The notes below the pieces were generated by a model, which was not told the origin of the DNA, did no database searches, and saw nothing but the letters and a program-made list of their open reading frames with translations. Source: Paracoccus saliphilus (GTDB lineage: Bacteria; Pseudomonadota; Alphaproteobacteria; Rhodobacterales; Rhodobacteraceae). Taken from it: a stretch of 64,000 nt of DNA. The number at the start of each line of letters is the position of its first letter. The stretch's first letter is position 1. The stretch is from assembly GCA_003255745.1 (NCBI GenBank), contig QKYL01000010.1:117105-181104 (forward strand), in the 5' to 3' direction. The translations under genes were made by a program, and so were the position numbers. This document shows, in pieces, positions 15,596-24,388 of the stretch.

Positions 15596-18067
15596 TCAAC
15601 CAGCCCCCCCCGCGGGAAACTTTTTGCCGCACAGATCGAGGCGCTGAAGCCCCCGGACCAGCCGCGTCAGGCTGCTTCGGCAGGTCCGCCCGGTCCAATG
15701 ATGGGGTGACACGTGCCGGGCCATGAGAGGGCCCACCTGCCAATAAAACCAGATGAACCAGCGGCCTGCGGTATAGCGCCGCAGGTGCAGGTCACGGAAG
15801 GCGCGCAGGGACACCACATCGGGATGCAGCCGGTCGCCGAAGGCGGCGGTTGCCACGAAGCAGGACGAACTGGCCGGGTCGCTGTCGTCGTCGCGATCAT
15901 CGGGGTTGTTGGTCCTGTCGTCCCGGTTCGGCTCGCCGGTATCTGGAGCGGGACCAGGATTGACGATATTATCTTTGGGAATAGGAGTTTCCGCCTGAAG
16001 ATCGGAAATGTAGCTGGAAAATGGTTTCCAATAGGAGTTTTCGTGGTCCTGATCGGCAGTGTCGCGAAAGAAATCATAGGTCGCGACAAGCTGATCCTGA
16101 TTCAGGGGCGACAGAAAATCATCCGCTATATAGGCAGCCTCCTGTTTGGGAAGAAAATCGAATGTCATTTTGGAAAGCTGGGCTTTCAGCCCCGCCCCTT
16201 CGATGATCGAGACCGATCCGCGACCATTCATGTCGATGATCAGGTCACCCTCCTCCTCCCGCGTGGCGGCCTCCAGTTCGGCCGCGTCCTTGAAGGCGCC
16301 GCCAAAGCCCAGATGGTCCCCGGCCTTCAGGTCGGTGATGACAACATCCCGCGCGCCATTTGTCAGAACAAAGCTGGGTCCAAGGCCCGCATCCACCAAG
16401 ACTGGATTGTCCGAGGGGTCACCACCGATCAGCATCAGGTTCATGCCGCCGCCGCCTTCGATGGTGTCGCTGCCGCGATCCGAGACGAAGATGTCGGAAC
16501 TGCCGCCCCCGATCAGCAGGTCGTCGCCCGCGCCCGCGATCAGCACGTTGTGTCCCGCCAGTCCCATCAACGTGTCATTGCCGACATGGCCCACCAGCAG
16601 GTCGTCGCCCCGGCCGCCCCTGATCTGGTCGTCCACCATGCCTGTCCGTTCGTCCGTGACGTTGTGCGCCCCTTCGATGAACAGGTCCTGGCCCCGGTCG
16701 CTGATGGTGATGACAGCTATTTCGTTGGACTTGACCCCAAAGGTGTCGCGCAGGTCTGCGCCGCTGATCACCTTCATGTCGCCCCGTGCATCCACGATCT
16801 GGTCCGTGGAATGGAGGTGCATGGTGGATTCGTCGTACCACGATGAATGCGGGGAATCCGCAGCGACCAGGTGACGGATCGTGACATGCTTGCCGGGGGC
16901 GATGTCGTCCAGGCGGATGGCGCCGGCCTTGTCGCTCATGTTGCCCATGAAGATCACGCGCTGCGTGTCCGACTGGAACCCCGTCACGGAAAACTGACCC
17001 TTGATCCCCAATCCCTGGACCGCAGCCCGGTCATCGATGATCCGCATGCCAGCCAGCCCCGTGGATGCGATGTCATAGATCTGGCCCAAGGGGGTCGCCT
17101 TCGCGGCGATGGCTCCACCGTCGCTTTCGGCCGGGGGGAACTTGGCATCGTACATCTTGGTGGTCAGCCACTTGTAGGCGCCGCCCCAGTGGTCGATCTG
17201 GTCAACACCGGCCGTGACATGGCGCGACAGTTCCTCGATCCAGATCGTCGCATGGTTGACGCCGTAGAGGGGCTGGTCGCCGGCATGGATGCCGATGTTG
17301 AATTCCGACAGCGAGACGTCCAGATCCGGGCGAAAGCCAGGCATCTGCTGCATCGCCTTGACCGGTTTCAGCGCGCCCTCCATCTGCAGGTCGAAGGCTT
17401 TGTAGGGATCGGGATAGGTGTGCTGATAGATGATGTCGACCTGGTCCCTGTTCTCCATCGAGATCTGTTCGGCAATCTCCTGGCTTTCACGTGCGCCGCT
17501 TGGCCGCCAGGCCGCACCGGCCTGAATTCCGATATCCGGCTTTTTCCAATCATCGCCCAAGTGGTCTTGAATGCGGTCGCTTAGAGCGGAAAGCCAGGGG
17601 ATCTGGAAATTCGCGATGCGTCCATAATCGGAAGCGCTGATTTCGGCCCAGTATTCGTTGCCGATTTCAAAAGCAGAGATTGTGACGCCGGGGTTTTCTA
17701 TTATGGCCTTTTCGGTTTGAGATAGATATCTGTTGAACCCCGCGCTATCGAATGTTTTCAGCGCAGGATTGTAGAACTGGAATGTGGGGATGACGATTGA
17801 CAGCGACGCGCCATTTTCCGCCGCGACATGCAGGGCTTCCCGCAGGGTCATCGCATAATTCTCGCTGCCCGGCTCCATCGGGGCGCCGAAGATGCGCGCT
17901 AGGCCCCCGTTTTGCCAGGTTTGTTCCTCGGTCACGCCTCCGCCCGGATAGCGAAAGTTCGAGAACCTGACCTCGGAGGCCTGGGCGCTGAAGGGGCTGT
18001 CCGGCTTGGCAGAATCATTCGTCAAAACGATATTTATGCCAAAATGTTCAGAAGTTATCACGCCCAT
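15596..18067 (-). CDS. Large glycosidase-like protein with RTX repeats and CFI-box C-terminus
   Basis: An 823-residue protein without a classical signal peptide. Residues 1-370 resemble a clan GH-A glycoside hydrolase TIM barrel: SAFEIGNEYW (Asn-Glu near 137, the acid/base pattern) and DVSLSEFNIG (candidate nucleophile Glu near 255). Residues about 475-540 contain RTX-type calcium-binding repeats (GGRGDDLLVGHVGNDTLMG, GAGDDLLIGGGSSDIF), usually linked to type I secretion. An Asp/Asn/Pro-rich linker (about 695-730) leads to CFVATAAFGD near residue 733, followed by HPDVVSLRAFRDLHL, the CFI-box C-terminal domain of some extracellular proteins. It probably acts on a polysaccharide at the cell surface; the substrate cannot be told. 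Base composition is lower in GC than its neighbours near the 5' end. Confidence 0.72.
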   Translation of the reverse strand: MGVITSEHFGINIVLTNDSAKPDSPFSAQASEVRFSNFRYPGGGVTEEQTWQNGGLARIFGAPMEPGSENYAMTLREALHVAAENGASLSIVIPTFQFYNPALKTFDSAGFNRYLSQTEKAIIENPGVTISAFEIGNEYWAEISASDYGRIANFQIPWLSALSDRIQDHLGDDWKKPDIGIQAGAAWRPSGARESQEIAEQISMENRDQVDIIYQHTYPDPYKAFDLQMEGALKPVKAMQQMPGFRPDLDVSLSEFNIGIHAGDQPLYGVNHATIWIEELSRHVTAGVDQIDHWGGAYKWLTTKMYDAKFPPAESDGGAIAAKATPLGQIYDIASTGLAGMRIIDDRAAVQGLGIKGQFSVTGFQSDTQRVIFMGNMSDKAGAIRLDDIAPGKHVTIRHLVAADSPHSSWYDESTMHLHSTDQIVDARGDMKVISGADLRDTFGVKSNEIAVITISDRGQDLFIEGAHNVTDERTGMVDDQIRGGRGDDLLVGHVGNDTLMGLAGHNVLIAGAGDDLLIGGGSSDIFVSDRGSDTIEGGGGMNLMLIGGDPSDNPVLVDAGLGPSFVLTNGARDVVITDLKAGDHLGFGGAFKDAAELEAATREEEGDLIIDMNGRGSVSIIEGAGLKAQLSKMTFDFLPKQEAAYIADDFLSPLNQDQLVATYDFFRDTADQDHENSYWKPFSSYISDLQAETPIPKDNIVNPGPAPDTGEPNRDDRTNNPDDRDDDSDPASSSCFVATAAFGDRLHPDVVSLRAFRDLHLRRYTAGRWFIWFYWQVGPLMARHVSPHHWTGRTCRSSLTRLVRGLQRLDLCGKKFPAGGAG

Positions 18068-18071
18068 TGTC

Positions 18072-18263
18072 TCATGCCTTAGCTTGTGGGCGTGAAAGGC
18101 GAATTTCCATAAAGCGCCTGCGCAGGATGCTGCTTGTTTTAGCCCAACGGTTACTGCCGATATTCATCTGCAAGTTGTCAGAATGGGGCTTAAATTCCAG
18201 CGGGCGTCCGCCTAGTTTAACCACGTCCACATTCCCATTATAGGCATCCCTAAGGATGTACAT
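18072..18263 (-). CDS. Possible small protein upstream of the glycosidase-like gene
   Basis: A 63-codon frame ending 4 bases before the ATG of the glycosidase-like gene. The AAGG near its end could serve as the Shine-Dalgarno for that gene. The predicted peptide is basic (SSILRRRFMEIRLSRPQAKA), has no recognisable domain, and no clear ribosome site precedes its own ATG. The segment is AT-richer than its surroundings. It may be a small coupled gene or just a transcribed leader. Confidence 0.3.
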   Translation of the reverse strand: MYILRDAYNGNVDVVKLGGRPLEFKPHSDNLQMNIGSNRWAKTSSILRRRFMEIRLSRPQAKA

Positions 18264-18580
18264 AATCCGGGAGGGTTAATGTGATCCTTACATTCCGGTT
18301 ATGGGGGTAAGCCAAAGCGAAGGATTTTAAGTTTTTGTCTGCGAGCAGCCCGGGGAACGGTGGCCGAGTCGCAGGGCGTCGTGCCGGCGGCATCTGGGCC
18401 AGCCGGGGCTGCAGGTCGCATCTGCGGGGATTTTTCCCGGAACAGACGGCGGATTGGCCGGTTCACCCATGATCAGTCACGCAAAGGACACGCCATGCAG
18501 CATCCAACAGCCATGCCCGGGCCACCCCGGGCCATCTCCTTCATGACCCGTCCGTCCCCTGCCGGGCGAAGGGGGGGCGC
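18264..18580. other. Intergenic region, no supported gene
   Basis: The left part (18264-18340) is AT-rich and probably contains the leftward promoter of the glycosidase-like gene. The right part contains only short frames without ribosome sites. I see no RNA gene or repeat here. Confidence 0.5.
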
Positions 18581-19057
18581 ATGACCGAACCGATGCTGTT
18601 CGACAGCTGGGCGGGTTTGTTCCGTGTTCTGGTGGTCGGCGTGGCGGCCTATGCGGCCCTGATCTTCATGCTGCGCGCCTCTGGCAAGCGGACGCTGAGC
18701 AAGATGAACGCCTTTGACCTGATCGTCACAGTGGCCCTGGGTTCGACCCTGGCGACGGTGCTGCTGAGTGCGACGGTGCCGCTGGCTGAGGGATTGTTGG
18801 GCCTGGCGCTGCTGGTCTACCTGCAATACGCCATCACCTGGCTGTCGGTGCGGTCCGCCCGCTTTCGCGACCTGATCAAGGGAGAGCCGTCGCTGCTGGT
18901 CCATGACGGGCAGTATTTGGACGGGGCGATGCGCCGGCAGCGGGTGACGCGCGAAGAGGTGGGCGCGGCGCTGCGCGAAAGCGGCCGGCAGGATCTGAGC
19001 GGCGTTGCCTCGGTCGTGCTGGAAACCGACGGCTCGATGACGGTAATCGGGCGCTGA
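18581..19057 (+). CDS. YetF-type (DUF421) inner-membrane protein
   Basis: A 158-residue protein with three N-terminal membrane segments (LFRVLVVGVAAYAALIFMLR; DLIVTVALGSTLATVLLSAT; LLGLALLVYLQYAITWLSVR) and a soluble DUF421 domain. Signature motifs are RASGKRTLSKMNAFDLIVTV between the first two segments and GEPSLLVHDGQ plus REEVGAALRESGRQDL in the soluble part. Homologues are small membrane proteins of unknown role, one of which affects spore-related processes in Bacillus. It is convergent with dnaE2, 3 bases between stop codons. Confidence 0.85.
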   Translation: MTEPMLFDSWAGLFRVLVVGVAAYAALIFMLRASGKRTLSKMNAFDLIVTVALGSTLATVLLSATVPLAEGLLGLALLVYLQYAITWLSVRSARFRDLIKGEPSLLVHDGQYLDGAMRRQRVTREEVGAALRESGRQDLSGVASVVLETDGSMTVIGR

Positions 19058-19060
19058 GCT

Positions 19061-22000
19061 TCAGTGGAAGTCGCGGCTTGGAAACAGCCGCCCGGCCTGG
19101 TCGCGAGGATGGCGTGCGCCGCCCCGGATGCTGCCGCCGGCCGGGCGGCGGGTTTCGTCGGCGCGGCCGTCATTGGCTTCGATCATCAGGGGGCGGCCCA
19201 AGGTCGTCAGCAAAGGTGACAGGTCCTCGATGCTTTCCGCGATCAGGTGGATCACCTGGCCGTCGCGCTGGATGCGGCCAGTGACGCGCAGCAGGCGGCC
19301 CGTTACCACGGCCTTGCGGAAGGTTTCGTAGATCGCCTTCCAGACCACCACATTGGCCACGCCGGTTTCATCCTCCAGCGTCAGGAAGATCACGCCGGAG
19401 GCGGTGCCGGGCCGCTGCCGGGTGATGACCAGGCCGGTGATCGTGCGACGGCCCAGAACGCCGGGCAGGCGGTCGTTGGGCAGGCTTTCGGGCAGGTCGG
19501 GCCGCAGCAATTCGACCGGATGCGCGCGCAACGACAGGCGCAGCGACAGGTAATCCTCGACCACCTCCTGGCTGAGGGTCATGCGGGGCAGGGTCACAGG
19601 GGGTTCGACGATCCCCTCGCCCTCGGGGCCAAACAAGGGCAGGGGTTTCGGCTGGAGCAGCGCGCGCGCGGCCCACAGCGCGTCGCGCCGCGTCAGGCCA
19701 AGCGCGGCAAAGGCATCGCCCTCGGCCAGCCGTTCCAGCGTGGCCGGGGGTACGCCCGCCCGGCGCCACAGGCTTTCGACATCGGGATAGCCGTTCCCGC
19801 GCGCCGCCACGATCCAGGTGGCATCCTCGGCCCTCAGGCCCTTGATCTGCCGCAGTCCAAGGCGGATCGCCAGTTCGCCGTCGCTGCGGGGTTCCAGCGT
19901 GCAGTCCCATTCGGAATGGTTGACCGAAACGGCCCGGATTTCGACCCCGTGGTCGCGCGCGTCGCGGACCAGTTGCGCGGGGGCGTAAAAGCCCATCGGC
20001 TGGCTGTTCAGCAGCGCGCAGGTGAAGATCGCCGGGTGGTGGCATTTCAGCCAGGCCGACACATAAACCAGCCGCGCAAAGCTGGCCGCGTGGCTTTCCG
20101 GAAAGCCGTAGCTGCCAAAGCCCTCGATCTGGGCAAAGCAGCGTTCGGCGAAATCCGCGTCATACCCGCGCGCCAGCATTCCCGACACGAAGCGTTCGCG
20201 AAACGTGCCGATGGTGCCCATGCGCTTGAAGGTCGACAGCGACCGCCGCAGCCGGTCGGCTTCGGCCGGGGTAAAGCCTGCGGCCACGACCGCGATCTGC
20301 ATGGCCTGTTCCTGGAACAGCGGCACGCCATAGGTGCGGTCCAGCACCTCCATCAGCGCAGGCCCCAGGTCCTGAATGGGTTCACGCCCCTGGCGGCGGT
20401 TGATGAAGGGATGGACCATGCCCCCCTGGATCGGGCCGGGACGGACGATGGCGACCTCGCAGACCAGGTCATAGAACTTGCGCGGCCGCATCCGGGGCAG
20501 AAAGTTCAGCTGCGCCCGGCTTTCGACCTGGAACACCCCCACCGCATCGGCGCGGCACAGCATGTCATAGACCACCGGGTCCTCGGGCGGGACATTGGCC
20601 AGGGTCAGGCGCTGGCCGCGATGGTCGGCCAGCATCGCGAAACCCTTGCGGATCGCGGTCAGCATGCCAAGCGCCAGGATATCGACCTTGAGCAGGCCGA
20701 GTGCGTCGATGTCGTCCTTGTCCCATTCAATGACGGTGCGATCCTCCATCGCGGCGTTCTCTATCGGGCACAGCTCGTCCAGGCGGCCGTCGGTGATGAC
20801 GAAGCCGCCGACATGCTGGGACAGGTGGCGCGGAAAGCCGATGATCTGGCCGATCAGCCAGGCGGTCATGTGCAGCCGCTGGTCGCGCGGGTCCAGACCC
20901 GCTTCGCGCATCCGATCCTCGTCCGGCGCGGTCGAGGAAAAGCCCCAGATCTGGCCCGTCAGGCGTGCGATCACATCCTGCGAGAGGCCCATGACCTTGC
21001 CCACCTCGCGGATGGCGGCGCGGGTGCGGAAATGGATCACCGTCGCGGTCAGCCCGGCGCGGTGGCGGCCATAGCGGTCATAGATCCACTGGATCACCTC
21101 CTCGCGCCGTTCATGTTCGAAATCGACGTCGATGTCGGGTGGCTCTCCGCGTTCCTTGCTGATGAAGCGTTCAAAGATCAGGGTGATGGATTCGGGCGGT
21201 ACCTCGGTGATGCCCAGAAGGTAGCAGACGACGGAATTCGCCGCCGAGCCGCGCCCCTGGCAGAGGATCGCCTGGCTGCGGGCAAAGGCCACGATGTCGT
21301 GGACGGTCAGGAAATAGGGCGCATAACCCAAGTCGCCGATCAGCCGCAGTTCCTTGTCGATGCCGCCTTGCACCTTTTGCGGTGCCCCGCGCGGATAGCG
21401 GCGGGCCAGCCCTTCGCGGGTCAGCCGTTCCAGCCGCTGTTGCGCGGTTTCGGTGGGGCTGTCCTCGGACGGATAGCGATAGCGCAGGTCGTCCAGCTGA
21501 AAGGCGCAGCGACCGGCAATCTCGACACTGCGGCGCAGGGCGGCGGGATAGCGGTGGAACATCCGCGCCATGTCGCGCGCGGGCTTCAGGCGGCGTTCCG
21601 CATTGGGCAGGCGGTGGCGGCCGATGTCGTCGATGCGCAAACCAAGGCGCAGGCAGGTCATCACATCGGCCACAGGGCGGCGAAAGGCGCGGTGCATCAG
21701 CACATCCCCCACCGCCACCAGCGGTAGCCCCGTCACCTGAGAGATCTGCGCCAGCCGGTCCAGACGCCCCTGGTCCCGCCCGTCATAGCGCGGCGCTGCG
21801 CCCAGGAAAGTCCGGCCGGGGCACAGTCGCGACAGCCGCAGCAGGTGGTCGCGCGCGCGGGCCATGTCGGGGGCGGGTCCGGCGGGGTCAGGCAGCGGGT
21901 CGGGGGGCAGGGCGATCAGGATCATCCCCTCGGCCCAGGCCTCAAGGTCTTCCAGGGTCAGGTGGCATTCGCCCTTGGGCGCCCGCGTCTTGCCCAAGGA

Positions 22001-22513
22001 CAGAAGCCGCGTCAGCCGCGACCAGGCCGGCAGGTCGGTGGGCAGGGCCAGCCATTCGACCGGGCTGTCAGTCAGGACCAGCCGGCTGCCGGCGATCAGG
22101 CGGGGCAGGGGGGCGTCCTGCGGGGCCGGGGCGGCGGTGCGCGTGCCGCGCGTCAGCCGGCTGGAATGGTCCGTCACCTGCTGCGAGCGGATCAGGGGAC
22201 CGTCCTGCGCGGCCTGCCGGTCGGCCAGGGCCTCGGCCCGCAGGCGGGTCAGTTCCTTCAGCGCCGAAAAGGCCCGCACCACCCCCGCGACCGAGTTTCG
22301 GTCGGTGATGGCGATGGCCTCCAGGCCCAGTTCGGCGGCGCGGGTGACCATCTCTTCGGGATGCGAGGCGCCGGTCAGGAAGGTGAAGTTGGTGGTGACG
22401 CACAGCTCGGCATAGCGTTCAGTCGCGGGGGCAGAGGACGCGGCCCCCGGACCCCGCAGATCGTTCCCCGGAATTGCCCCGCCAAGGTGAAGGGGGCGGT
22501 CGGGGGCGCTCAT
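19061..22513 (-). CDS. dnaE2: Error-prone DNA polymerase DnaE2 (ImuC)
   Basis: A 1,150-residue C-family polymerase. The N-terminal PHP domain is visible (ELCVTTNFTFLTGASHPEEM, LGLEAIAITDRNSVAGVVRA). The palm has GRGSAANSVVCYLLGITEV and the catalytic PDIDVDFEHERREEVI. The fingers and a C-terminal OB fold (RTITGLVITRQRPGTASGVI) follow. Length and the lack of the replicative tau-binding tail mark it as DnaE2 rather than DnaE1. With ImuB it carries out SOS-induced mutagenic translesion synthesis. The ATG overlaps the imuB stop (ATGA), so the two genes are coupled and share the LexA box upstream of imuB. Confidence 0.93.
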   Translation of the reverse strand: MSAPDRPLHLGGAIPGNDLRGPGAASSAPATERYAELCVTTNFTFLTGASHPEEMVTRAAELGLEAIAITDRNSVAGVVRAFSALKELTRLRAEALADRQAAQDGPLIRSQQVTDHSSRLTRGTRTAAPAPQDAPLPRLIAGSRLVLTDSPVEWLALPTDLPAWSRLTRLLSLGKTRAPKGECHLTLEDLEAWAEGMILIALPPDPLPDPAGPAPDMARARDHLLRLSRLCPGRTFLGAAPRYDGRDQGRLDRLAQISQVTGLPLVAVGDVLMHRAFRRPVADVMTCLRLGLRIDDIGRHRLPNAERRLKPARDMARMFHRYPAALRRSVEIAGRCAFQLDDLRYRYPSEDSPTETAQQRLERLTREGLARRYPRGAPQKVQGGIDKELRLIGDLGYAPYFLTVHDIVAFARSQAILCQGRGSAANSVVCYLLGITEVPPESITLIFERFISKERGEPPDIDVDFEHERREEVIQWIYDRYGRHRAGLTATVIHFRTRAAIREVGKVMGLSQDVIARLTGQIWGFSSTAPDEDRMREAGLDPRDQRLHMTAWLIGQIIGFPRHLSQHVGGFVITDGRLDELCPIENAAMEDRTVIEWDKDDIDALGLLKVDILALGMLTAIRKGFAMLADHRGQRLTLANVPPEDPVVYDMLCRADAVGVFQVESRAQLNFLPRMRPRKFYDLVCEVAIVRPGPIQGGMVHPFINRRQGREPIQDLGPALMEVLDRTYGVPLFQEQAMQIAVVAAGFTPAEADRLRRSLSTFKRMGTIGTFRERFVSGMLARGYDADFAERCFAQIEGFGSYGFPESHAASFARLVYVSAWLKCHHPAIFTCALLNSQPMGFYAPAQLVRDARDHGVEIRAVSVNHSEWDCTLEPRSDGELAIRLGLRQIKGLRAEDATWIVAARGNGYPDVESLWRRAGVPPATLERLAEGDAFAALGLTRRDALWAARALLQPKPLPLFGPEGEGIVEPPVTLPRMTLSQEVVEDYLSLRLSLRAHPVELLRPDLPESLPNDRLPGVLGRRTITGLVITRQRPGTASGVIFLTLEDETGVANVVVWKAIYETFRKAVVTGRLLRVTGRIQRDGQVIHLIAESIEDLSPLLTTLGRPLMIEANDGRADETRRPAGGSIRGGARHPRDQAGRLFPSRDFH

Positions 22514-23982
22514 GCATATTCCCCGGCGATGTGCCAGGCGGGCGCCTGCGGGGTGTGAAACAGCCACAGGCGCGGGCCCTGCCGCGTCTCGACCTGCCAG
22601 TAATCGCGTATGCCGCTGCGCCAGCCTGGATCGTCCAGCCACCATTCGGGCGCGATCCGTTCGGGTCCGACCGCGCGCAGCGTGGTCAGCACGCGTCCCG
22701 ACCACCCAAAGCTGCCGGGGGGGGTGCCGCTGCGGGACTGGGCCTGCAAGGGTTCAGGTCCGCCCAGCAGCAGCGGGCGCAGCGAGGGGGCGGGCCATTT
22801 GCCCGGCTGGCTGAAGGCCGCGGGCGCCAGCAGGAAGCTGCGTTCCGGCACCAGGCTGTCGGCCGGCAGCGGGCGCAGGATCGCGTCAAAGCCCAATCGG
22901 TTGCCAAGCCGCGACAGAAGGTCGGCCAGTGCATCCTGGTGCCGTTCCTGGGCGGTCAGGGCGATCTGGGCAGGGGCCTGCGCCTCGGTCAGGGGCGCGG
23001 TCAGGCGCAGCGCGTCGATGCCGAAGCCCGCATCGATCTGCGACAGAGCCGGGGCGAACAGGGGGGCGATGCGGGCGGGGTCGCGCATGGGGCGGGCCAG
23101 GCCGATCTCGGCCGTGGCGGTGGCGCGATCGACGCGGCGCAGTTCCAGGCGCAGGCGGCGGGCACCGCGATGATGGGCGGCCAACCGCGCGCACAACCGT
23201 TCCAGCAGCCGCTGCAGCGCGGCCGCGACATCCGACTGCAGGCCGATCGGTTCGGGCAAGGTGATGCGGGTGCCGAAGGACGGGGTTTCGGTTTCGGGGT
23301 CCAGCGGTTCGGGCTGATGACCCAAAAACTGGTCCAGCCGCATCAGCAGCCCTTGGCCAAAGCGCCGCGCCAGGGGCGCGCGGGGCTGGGCGATCAGGTC
23401 ACCAATGCGGCAGAGCCCCGCGCGGTCCAGCGCCTCGGCCGTGCCGTGGTCGATCCGCAGGGCCGCGACCGGCAGGGCCGTCAGGCGGGCCGAGACCTGA
23501 CCTGGGGGCAGGATGCCGCCCCCGTGGCGGGCCATCGCATGCGCCGCGCCGCGCGTGTCGGCAATGGCGCTGATCCCGTCCAGCCGCGCGCGCAGCAGGC
23601 GGTCCTGCAGATCCTGGCACAGCGCCTCTTCGCCGCCGAACAGATGCGCCACCCCGGTGATATCGGCCGCCAGCCCCGCGCTGCCGTCCCGCGCCACCAG
23701 CGGGGAATAGCGCATCGCCCATCGGCGCAAGCCGGACAGGGCCTGCATTTCGGCCATCAGGTCGGCGGGGCGGGTGGTCAGGTCGGGGCAGATCGCCCGC
23801 GCATCGGCCAGCGCCATGCCCCGCGACAGGCCCTGCGCCTCGGCCAGCGGGTCAAGGCAGTGCAGGTGATCGGAATTGCCCCTGCGCAAGGTCAGCGCGA
23901 AGGGACCCTGGGCCGGACTTTGCCGCAGGCTGGCTTGGCTCGCCAGCCTTGGAAACCAGATGCAAAGCAACCGCCGCGCCAT
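22510..23982 (-). CDS. imuB: Y-family polymerase-like mutagenesis protein ImuB
   Basis: A 490-residue protein of the DinB/UmuC fold. The start ARRLLCIWFPRLASQASLRQ is typical of ImuB. LAEAQGLSRGMALADARAIC and GLAADITGVAHLFGGEEALC correspond to the polymerase core, but the usual catalytic acidic pairs are missing, consistent with ImuB being a non-catalytic adaptor that binds the beta clamp. It recruits DnaE2 to lesions. A perfect LexA box lies 24 bases upstream. No imuA gene lies next to it. Confidence 0.9.
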   Translation of the reverse strand: MARRLLCIWFPRLASQASLRQSPAQGPFALTLRRGNSDHLHCLDPLAEAQGLSRGMALADARAICPDLTTRPADLMAEMQALSGLRRWAMRYSPLVARDGSAGLAADITGVAHLFGGEEALCQDLQDRLLRARLDGISAIADTRGAAHAMARHGGGILPPGQVSARLTALPVAALRIDHGTAEALDRAGLCRIGDLIAQPRAPLARRFGQGLLMRLDQFLGHQPEPLDPETETPSFGTRITLPEPIGLQSDVAAALQRLLERLCARLAAHHRGARRLRLELRRVDRATATAEIGLARPMRDPARIAPLFAPALSQIDAGFGIDALRLTAPLTEAQAPAQIALTAQERHQDALADLLSRLGNRLGFDAILRPLPADSLVPERSFLLAPAAFSQPGKWPAPSLRPLLLGGPEPLQAQSRSGTPPGSFGWSGRVLTTLRAVGPERIAPEWWLDDPGWRSGIRDYWQVETRQGPRLWLFHTPQAPAWHIAGEYA

Positions 23983-24005
23983 TCCAATCGTTCTGCCATC
24001 CTGAT

Positions 24006-24020
24006 GTTCATGTTATGTTC
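24006..24020 (-). promoter_or_regulatory. LexA (SOS) box upstream of imuB-dnaE2
   Basis: GTTC at 24006-24009 and GTTC at 24017-24020 are separated by exactly 7 bases, matching the alphaproteobacterial LexA consensus GTTC-N7-GTTC. It lies 24 bases in front of the imuB ATG (23982), a position expected to block the promoter until DNA damage. Confidence 0.88.
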
Positions 24021-24388
24021 TTATTTCTGATTTGAGGGATCAAGTCGAGTCCGCAACGGCCGTCCATCCGAATGTCCGGACTGCCAAGCCGTTCGTGGAT
24101 GGGACCGGAAGGGACGCGCCGGCCACCGGCTGGACCTTGACCGGAGCCGACGGCAAGCACAGGCTGACGCCGATGAGGCGCCCATGACCCGCATGCCGAT
24201 GATGATAACGTTCAGCCGTGCCTTTGGGCAGCCGACCGGGTTTTAGGATAACAGACCTGAAAGGCGTTTCCCCCTCAGCAGGCGAAGCGGCATTTTTGTC
24301 CCGTGCCACAGCGGCAGGGCCGGGCCGACCCGCCGCCCCCGAACCCAAATCGCTAAAGCACGCCCCAGTGTCGCGCGGGGCGATGTCC
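24021..24388. other. Intergenic region with gene-like remnants
   Basis: No complete gene is supported in these 368 bases. On the minus strand, codons at 24275-24316 read CRCGTGQKCRFAC followed by a stop, close to a SEC-C zinc-binding tail, but a TAG stop 12 codons upstream of them leaves only a short fragment. The place where imuA often stands in other genomes is here and contains no ImuA-like sequence. Confidence 0.4.

Noticed and set aside
19247..21727. Plus-strand frame of 826 codons opposite dnaE2
   Set aside because: It lies completely antisense to the clear dnaE2 gene, has low-complexity composition and no domain.
22474..24030. Plus-strand frame of 518 codons opposite imuB
   Set aside because: Antisense to imuB throughout, Gln/Arg/Gly-rich, no recognisable family.
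24040..24348. 102-codon minus-strand frame between imuB and the RibD-like gene
   Set aside because: No similarity to ImuA or another family, no ribosome site, and its composition is not protein-like. It also starts next to the LexA box.
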